From positions 1 to 33,791 of the IMG/VR virus record IMGVR_UViG_3300037245_000492: a stretch of DNA of 33,791 nt. One strand, given 5' to 3'. This DNA comes from a virus. Below are positions 29,815-33,791 of the stretch, one piece after another. The first letter of the stretch is position 1. Every line of letters starts with the position of its first letter. The notes beneath the pieces are model-generated. The model had not been told where the DNA came from. It ran no database searches and was given only the letters and a program-made list of their open reading frames with translations. The position numbers were made by a program, and so were the translations under genes.

Positions 29815-30431
29815 TTATTTTATTTTCTCAATTCTTTTTTTCTCTAGTAAATACTCTGCTTTATACAAGAACAAATCTACACTCCATTCTGTGGGATCAT
29901 CTCCAAACGATATACCATCGTTGCAAAGTAAATAATTCATTTCTGCATAGCCTCCGTACTTCTGCGCGAACGCTTGACGTTCCATTGTTCCTTGTGTATT
30001 AACCCCACCGCCTCTAGGCGGAGGGTTAAATATATCAGGGTACCGTTCTTTTATTTTTCCTGTAATGTCAAAAAAAAACCTACGATATACTCACCATCTT
30101 GCAAGCCTACTTTGTTAACATCTATTCCTCCAAACTGATACCATTTCTTTTGTATGGCTAATTTAAAGAAGTTTCCAATCTCTTTACGTGTTAGGTATGT
30201 ATCAACATCTATAAACTGCCCCGCTGTCTTAAACTTGTCTTTAAGCTTGTATTTGAATACGTGATTCTTTTCTCTTTTTAAAACATTTCCGAACTCGATT
30301 AAATCAACACCGAAAAACTCTAATGTGATAGCGTTCTTTTCTAACGGCTCCTTATCTTTGATCGCGTCTATGTATTCAAAGAACTTTATATAGCTTATAT
30401 CGTTTCTATTTTTTAAGCTGTTGGTACTCAT
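29815..30431 (-). CDS. Tail assembly chaperone, -1 frameshift (GT-like) product, about 205 aa
   Basis: If ribosomes slip back one base on the run of nine U (30078-30070) after decoding GGU UUU UUU, they enter a frame that is open for 85 codons to TAA at 29815. The added part reads FDITGKIKERYPDIFNPPPR, then a Gly linker, and ends GGYAEMNYLLCNDGISFG and EWSVDLFLYKAEYLLEKKRI. It has no good start of its own, and codon use and composition are protein-like. The long product would be the GT-like chaperone that contacts the tape measure, as in lambda gpG/gpGT. A GC-rich hairpin (30005-30024) follows about 45 nt downstream. Confidence 0.7.
30051..30431 (-). CDS. Tail assembly chaperone, zero-frame (G-like) product (126 aa)
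   Basis: The 126-residue product starts MSTNSLKNRNDISYIKFFEY and contains YKLKDKFKTAGQFIDVDTYL, a pattern (K-x-x-x-T-x-G-Q-F-I-D-x-x-x-Y) seen in tail assembly chaperones of Bacteroidota phages. It ends at TAA (30053-30051) shortly after the U9 run. It lies upstream of the tape measure, although other tail genes intervene. Zero-frame G-like protein is expected in excess over the frameshifted form. Its start overlaps the preceding small gene by 26 nt. Confidence 0.66.
   Translation of the reverse strand: MSTNSLKNRNDISYIKFFEYIDAIKDKEPLEKNAITLEFFGVDLIEFGNVLKREKNHVFKYKLKDKFKTAGQFIDVDTYLTRKEIGNFFKLAIQKKWYQFGGIDVNKVGLQDGEYIVGFFLTLQEK
30070..30078 (-). promoter_or_regulatory. Slippery site: run of nine U for -1 frameshifting
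   Basis: The minus strand reads GGTTTTTTTTTGAC. In the zero frame this is GGT TTT TTT TTG, containing the heptamer T-TTT-TTT that fits X-XXY-YYZ. A downstream GC-rich hairpin (30005-30024, CCGCC pairing with GGCGG around TAGA) stands out in an AT-rich region, though its 45-nt spacing is longer than usual for a stimulator. Confidence 0.65.
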
Positions 30432-30633
30432 AGATTGTTTTTAGTTTAAGCGGTGTGTAATCTTCGTTCGGGAATAGCTCTTTAAATGTTTCCTTGCTTC
30501 GTAGCTCGTCTTTCTTTAACTCTCGATAGTCTTGTCTAAGATATGGTACAAAGTGCTTTAAAAGCTTTAATTTGTTTTTAGTCTTTTTGCTTAGTTCTTG
30601 ATCGGGTTTTGATTCTGTTTTCTTTTTTGTCAT
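30406..30633 (-). CDS. Hypothetical basic protein (75 aa)
   Basis: The 75-residue lysine-rich protein starts MTKKKTESKPDQELSKKTKN and contains HFVPYLRQDYRELKKDELRS before a C-terminal EYQQLKK. It is helical and strongly basic at the N-terminus. No family is recognised. It overlaps the chaperone start by 26 nt and so is probably coupled to it. Confidence 0.58.
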   Translation of the reverse strand: MTKKKTESKPDQELSKKTKNKLKLLKHFVPYLRQDYRELKKDELRSKETFKELFPNEDYTPLKLKTIYEYQQLKK

Positions 30634-30645
30634 GATGTTATTTTT

Positions 30646-30933
30646 TTATCTGAACCATAGTTCTAAAGCTCTCAAATCTACTGCGCTCATTTGTTTTGGC
30701 TCGTATTGAATAACTCCTTTAATCGCTCTTATCTGCGCTTGTATATCTTCCATTGTGTTGAAGCATTCGATACGACTACCATCATTAAACTCAACAAACA
30801 TACCTGTCTTTGCTTTTATAGATGCGGTAACGTCCCCAAAGTTTTCTATTATCTTTTCTTTTCTAATGTCTTTAATGTCTTCGTACTTGTGTAGGCACCC
30901 TACTTCTCCTTCTTTGTTTTTTAGTTCTATCAT
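30646..30933 (-). CDS. Hypothetical protein (95 aa)
   Basis: The 95-residue protein begins MIELKNKEGEVGCLHKYEDI and contains GMFVEFNDGSRIECFNTMED then IRAIKGVIQYEPKQMSAVDL. The middle looks like a small beta domain. The ATG is preceded by TAAACTAAATATT, the most common leader in this genome. No family is recognised. Confidence 0.6.
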   Translation of the reverse strand: MIELKNKEGEVGCLHKYEDIKDIRKEKIIENFGDVTASIKAKTGMFVEFNDGSRIECFNTMEDIQAQIRAIKGVIQYEPKQMSAVDLRALELWFR

Positions 30934-30943
30934 AATATTTAGT

Positions 30944-31099
30944 TTAAGTTGTTAGTAATAATATTATAGTTAATGTACCAAAAGTAATTGGCGCAATCTT
31001 TGATATTTTCTCTAACTTGTCATTTTTGAAATCTACGAAATGATAAGTCAACGATGTTATATAAAATAACACTAGTATTACTGTTGTGATTGTATTCAT
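30944..31099 (-). CDS. Small two-pass membrane protein (51 aa)
   Basis: ATG at 31099 opens 51 codons ending in TAA at 30944. Two hydrophobic segments, TTVILVLFYITSLTYHFV (5-22) and APITFGTLTIILLLT (36-50), flank a charged loop (DFKNDKLEKISK). It lies between terminase and the tail genes, far from the lysis cassette. The function is unknown; superinfection exclusion is a possibility only. Confidence 0.6.
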   Translation of the reverse strand: MNTITTVILVLFYITSLTYHFVDFKNDKLEKISKIAPITFGTLTIILLLTT

Positions 31100-31111
31100 A
31101 ATATATTTAGT

Positions 31112-32503
31112 TTAAGTTACTTGTGATTTCTTTCTGCTTAGTAAGTTTCGTTCTATAGAATAACATGTTAAATCTACATGCTCGTCGTGTTTTCCGTTTG
31201 GGAATGTAGCAATCTGTTTTAAAAATGCATCGTTCCAATATCCTCTAACTAGAAAAACTCTACCTCCTTCAATAGATGGACTCGATGCCCTTGCCATTTC
31301 TACCTTACTCATATTTACAAATGGTGTTCTTATCTCTGTAGCGTTTATACTTGTCGCTGCTATTAATAACTGTTTTAAAGACGAGCCCGACGCTTTAGGT
31401 TCAATCAATGTCAGTTTTATATCAAGTCCTGATGCTTCAATATGTGGAGATACGAACTTTAAAAGCTCTGGCATTTCTAAATATTTGTCTATTGAACTGT
31501 AAATATACAAATTATTTTTGTAAACGCCAGATATTTGTAGTCCTGTTGGGTCATTTTTTGTTAACTTAGTATACGCACCGTCAATAAATAACTCCCACTT
31601 AACAGCCTGCGGAACTTCTTCTTTACTTATTATACTAAACCAATCCTTGCGCCATTCTCCTCCCTCGTCAGGTGCAGGAGTCTGCATGTATTGACCTGCA
31701 AATGTATAACGGTCTGCTTGTCTAATAGATTCTAATTGCTCGAATGTGTGCTTATGTGGGTATAACGGATTGTTCTCTTCATCTAATGCGGGTAAACATA
31801 AATGCGTCCATTTCTCACCGCTTCCGCCTGCTAATAGAAACCCGCTTAGATCGTCCTCGTGTAGTCGCTGCATGATAACGATTATAGGTGTGTCGTCTGT
31901 GTTTATTCTTGAGCGTATAGTATTATTATATCGGTTGTTTACTTTGTTCCTCTCAACGTCTGAAAATGCGTCGTCTGGTTTTAACGGGTCATCAATTAAT
32001 ATTGCTCCTGCGAATCCCTCAACTCCATCAACACCTGCTCCAAATCCTGTAATTGCTCCACCTGCTGCGGTTGCGTAAACTCCTCCTCCTTGTTCGTTAA
32101 ACCATTTCTTTTTAGATTGCGCGTCTTTCTTTAATTCCATTTGCCAAAGTGCCTGGAACGCCTCGCTTTGGATATACTCTTTTGTTTGGCTTGAATTATC
32201 TAAGGCTAGCATGTCGCTGTATGATAATTCTAAGAACTTACATACAGGTTGTTTAGCTAAACACCATGCAATAAATATCTTTATAACTAATTCAGTCTTT
32301 CCGTAACGAGGTGGCATGTTTATAATACCTCTTGTAATTTCACCACGATAAACAGCCTCTAAAAATAGAGCTATCTCTTCAAAGTGTTTAGATAATATAA
32401 ACTTTCGGTTGTGGTTTTCTTTATAGATGTATCGAGCGAAGAACAAAAGACTGTTTTCGCATTTGTATTTTAAGACTTGTTTATATTTAATAGTCTCCTT
32501 CAA
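31112..32503 (-). CDS. terL: Terminase large subunit
   Basis: The 463-residue packaging motor has Walker A MPPRYGKTE (63-71), Walker B AILIDD (167-172), the coupling motif VIMQRLHEDD (209-218) and a C-terminal RNase H-like nuclease domain with D308 in LFIDGAYT, E369 in LIEPKASGSS and HDEHVDLTCYS near 440-450. It pumps DNA into the prohead and cuts the concatemer. It overlaps the small-subunit gene by 17 nt. The length and motif order are complete, so the gene looks functional. Confidence 0.94.
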   Translation of the reverse strand: MKETIKYKQVLKYKCENSLLFFARYIYKENHNRKFILSKHFEEIALFLEAVYRGEITRGIINMPPRYGKTELVIKIFIAWCLAKQPVCKFLELSYSDMLALDNSSQTKEYIQSEAFQALWQMELKKDAQSKKKWFNEQGGGVYATAAGGAITGFGAGVDGVEGFAGAILIDDPLKPDDAFSDVERNKVNNRYNNTIRSRINTDDTPIIVIMQRLHEDDLSGFLLAGGSGEKWTHLCLPALDEENNPLYPHKHTFEQLESIRQADRYTFAGQYMQTPAPDEGGEWRKDWFSIISKEEVPQAVKWELFIDGAYTKLTKNDPTGLQISGVYKNNLYIYSSIDKYLEMPELLKFVSPHIEASGLDIKLTLIEPKASGSSLKQLLIAATSINATEIRTPFVNMSKVEMARASSPSIEGGRVFLVRGYWNDAFLKQIATFPNGKHDEHVDLTCYSIERNLLSRKKSQVT

Positions 32504-33044
32504 TGGATTTATTTAGTTTGTCTGCTTCTGCTTGAGATAGTTCTCCTGCGTCTATGTTTATATTAGTTTGTTTTACATCTGTCTTGTCTGTAAGCCCTAA
32601 ATCCCTTGCTATAATATTAGGGTTTAAGAATCCAGACGCAGCACCTTCAAACTTTTGATTGTAGATAATTTGCCTTACACGTGTTGTGACTCCGATAAAA
32701 TCTTTACGCTCATCATATAAACCAAAGCAATCCATACTAATATCTATGAAGTTACAAAGTCCATGAAGCGTAAAAGCTCTCATCTTTGGAAGCTGTGCAA
32801 TATCGTAAGGAATAGTAGTTTTAGATTTAACATTCTTTGTCTTTCCTTCTTCATCTTTAGTTGGTACGCTTACTTCTTCTGTTCTGTTTCCTTTTACAAT
32901 AACTGATTCTAGTAATGGGTTTTCAATACACCACTCAAAATATTCATTGCACGCAGAAACCAAGTCTTCGGGGGTTTCAAATATTTTATCCCTTCCGTCC
33001 TTGGTTCTTAACTTGTAGTATTCATTTCCTATTGGTGCTGCCAT
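32487..33044 (-). CDS. terS: Terminase small subunit (putative)
   Basis: The 185-residue protein contains FETPEDLVSACNEYFEWCIE and AFTLHGLCNFIDISMDCFGL, the latter shaped like a DNA-binding helix pair, then RVRQIIYNQKFEGAASGFLN and IIARDLGLTDKTDVKQ. This layout (E-T-P-E-D-L ... FxxxHGLCxFIDIS ... NPNIIARxLGL) is that of phage small terminases that recognise packaging sites. It directly precedes and overlaps the large subunit. A possible -7 box lies about 20 nt upstream. Confidence 0.85.
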   Translation of the reverse strand: MAAPIGNEYYKLRTKDGRDKIFETPEDLVSACNEYFEWCIENPLLESVIVKGNRTEEVSVPTKDEEGKTKNVKSKTTIPYDIAQLPKMRAFTLHGLCNFIDISMDCFGLYDERKDFIGVTTRVRQIIYNQKFEGAASGFLNPNIIARDLGLTDKTDVKQTNINIDAGELSQAEADKLNKSIEGDY

Positions 33045-33063
33045 TACTTTTGTTTTATACCCG

Positions 33064-33071
33064 TAAAGGTA
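33064..33071 (-). promoter_or_regulatory. Possible -7 promoter box (TACCTTTA)
   Basis: The minus strand reads TACCTTTA, one base off TAnnTTTG, about 20 nt upstream of the small terminase ATG. No TTG lies at the expected -33 position. Late transcription of the packaging operon may start here with an activator, or the match may be chance. Confidence 0.35.
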
Positions 33072-33079
33072 GTGTATTA

Positions 33080-33214
33080 TTATTTAAGTGTTGTTTTACC
33101 TTCTTTAAGCCCTTTTCTGTAAGCCTCTCCAGATACTTGATTTAGATAGTATTCTATGTAGTGAGCTTGGTTTATCTTGTTAGCTAGAAGTTTTGCTATG
33201 TCTTTAATGTTCAT
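33080..33214 (-). CDS. Small hypothetical protein (44 aa)
   Basis: ATG at 33214 opens 44 codons ending in TAA at 33080. MNIKDIAKLLANKINQAHYI followed by EYYLNQVSGEAYRKGLKEGK is a helical, basic peptide. No family is recognised. It sits directly before the possible promoter of the terminase genes. Confidence 0.55.
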   Translation of the reverse strand: MNIKDIAKLLANKINQAHYIEYYLNQVSGEAYRKGLKEGKTTLK

Positions 33215-33221
33215 ATCTCGT

Positions 33222-33371
33222 TTACTTTAAATTATTTATAAATTCCTGTTGTAATATTCTATACTTTAGTTTATGTTTTGGCTCCCATCCAACTTTATGT
33301 AACCTATCTCTATTGTATATAAATCTACCTTTTTGTTTTCTTGGCTCCACACATTTATAAACTGCTCCCAT
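33222..33371 (-). CDS. Small basic hypothetical protein (49 aa)
   Basis: ATG at 33371 opens 49 codons ending in TAA at 33222. MGAVYKCVEPRKQKGRFIYN then RDRLHKVGWEPKHKLKYRIL is strongly basic, so nucleic-acid binding is possible but unproven. It is four bases after the 98-aa gene's stop and seven bases before the next ATG. Confidence 0.58.
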   Translation of the reverse strand: MGAVYKCVEPRKQKGRFIYNRDRLHKVGWEPKHKLKYRILQQEFINNLK

Positions 33372-33375
33372 AATC

Positions 33376-33672
33376 TTAGTTTAAATTATTAAATATTTCA
33401 TTTGCCTTATGTATTGCTGCTGTTCTTGCTTTATATCTATGATTAGTAAGGCAATCTTTAAGTTTTTCGGATATCTTCTTATATTCACTATCGTAAATAC
33501 CGTCTATATCTATTCTTACACTGTCTAGCCAATCTGTTAAAACACCGTACTTCATTGAAGAGTCGAGCGAATTGAAATTAACAATATAATACAATGCAAA
33601 CATCATATATTTAAACCTGTTTTCATTTAGCCATTTCTTAAACTCTTCTTTTGCTTTTCCTGTCAGTTTCAT
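33376..33672 (-). CDS. Hypothetical protein (98 aa)
   Basis: The 98-residue protein begins MKLTGKAKEEFKKWLNENRF and contains YMMFALYYIVNFNSLDSSMK then GVLTDWLDSVRIDIDGIYD. It is mainly helical with an aromatic middle. Proteins with this KLTGKAKxxFxxW start are common small phage proteins of unknown role. A long inverted repeat (33703-33759) lies upstream, 31 nt from its ATG. Confidence 0.6.
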   Translation of the reverse strand: MKLTGKAKEEFKKWLNENRFKYMMFALYYIVNFNSLDSSMKYGVLTDWLDSVRIDIDGIYDSEYKKISEKLKDCLTNHRYKARTAAIHKANEIFNNLN

Positions 33673-33702
33673 ATCGTTTTGTTTTTATTGTCTCTACGCT
33701 GT

Positions 33703-33759
33703 GGGCAGTATGTTGCTATTTATTAGTTAATATACATGTTAATTAGCATTATATTGCCC
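33703..33759. repeat. Long imperfect inverted repeat upstream of the first gene
   Basis: GGGCAGTATGTTGCTA (33703-33718) and TAGCATTATATTGCCC (33744-33759) form 16-nt arms in which 13 positions pair as DNA and 15 as plus-strand RNA if G-U pairs are counted. The 25-nt loop is A/T-rich. It may be an operator, a terminator of an upstream unit or a packaging-related site. Nothing else is seen in 33673-33791. Confidence 0.6.
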
Positions 33760-33791
33760 GTGGAGCATGTTGACTTAGTTGTTGATTGTTA

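Noticed and set aside
1-33791. CRISPR arrays, tRNA genes, insertion sequences and integrase
   Set aside because: No regularly spaced repeats, tRNA-like clover-leaf with CCA end, transposase or recombinase motifs were seen on either strand.

Overview
The window is a stretch of an AT-rich bacteriophage genome whose genes all lie on the minus strand, so transcription runs from high to low coordinates. No plus-strand gene is supported. The host is most likely a member of the Bacteroidota, probably a flavobacterium. Three things point there: promoters of the form TTG-N(16-20)-TAnnTTTG, start codons preceded by an A/T-rich stretch (often TAAACTAAATATTATG or close to it) instead of a Shine-Dalgarno sequence, and proteins that resemble families common in Bacteroidota phages. 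A large terminase, portal-like protein, HK97-gp10-like neck proteins, tape measure and tail assembly chaperone indicate a tailed phage with a long, probably non-contractile (siphovirus-like) tail. No integrase, repressor, tRNA, CRISPR array or insertion sequence was found, so lifestyle cannot be decided.

Layout in transcription order. (1) 33672-31112: three small unknown genes, terminase small and large subunits. (2) 31099-23233: small genes, a tail assembly chaperone that appears to be made by -1 frameshifting on a run of nine U, a tail-completion protein, two tandem gp10-like proteins, two large tail/baseplate proteins and the tape measure. (3) 23165-18312: XkdF-like protease fused to an acidic scaffold-like tail, major capsid protein, a probable structural protein, portal-like protein and head-tail connector. 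(4) 18311-15779: two fibre-like proteins, one starting with a signal peptide. (5) 15723-13864: lysis cassette with holin-like membrane proteins, an M23 endopeptidase and a spanin-like protein, closed by a terminator. (6) 13702-5060: a run of mostly very small genes that includes a NinG-like protein, a Rad52-type annealing protein and a metallophosphoesterase. (7) 4911-2816: replication initiation pair (DUF6291-like protein and DnaC-like ATPase). (8) 2535-1126: a C5 cytosine methyltransferase and a second methylase-like gene cut by an in-frame TAG. (9) 1094-1: small genes, a terminator at 244-274 and the start of a YopX-like gene that leaves the window.

Packaging and tail genes precede the head genes, an unusual order compared with terminase-portal-protease-capsid-tail. 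The phage carries no visible polymerase, primase or replicative helicase, so it probably loads the host helicase with its DnaC-like protein and relies on the host replisome. Two promoters (13739-13769 and 7051-7081) share an identical 21-bp upstream element and the same 20-nt spacer, suggesting coordinate control of the small-gene region. Many short genes are described here from direct translation of the sequence; most have no assignable function.
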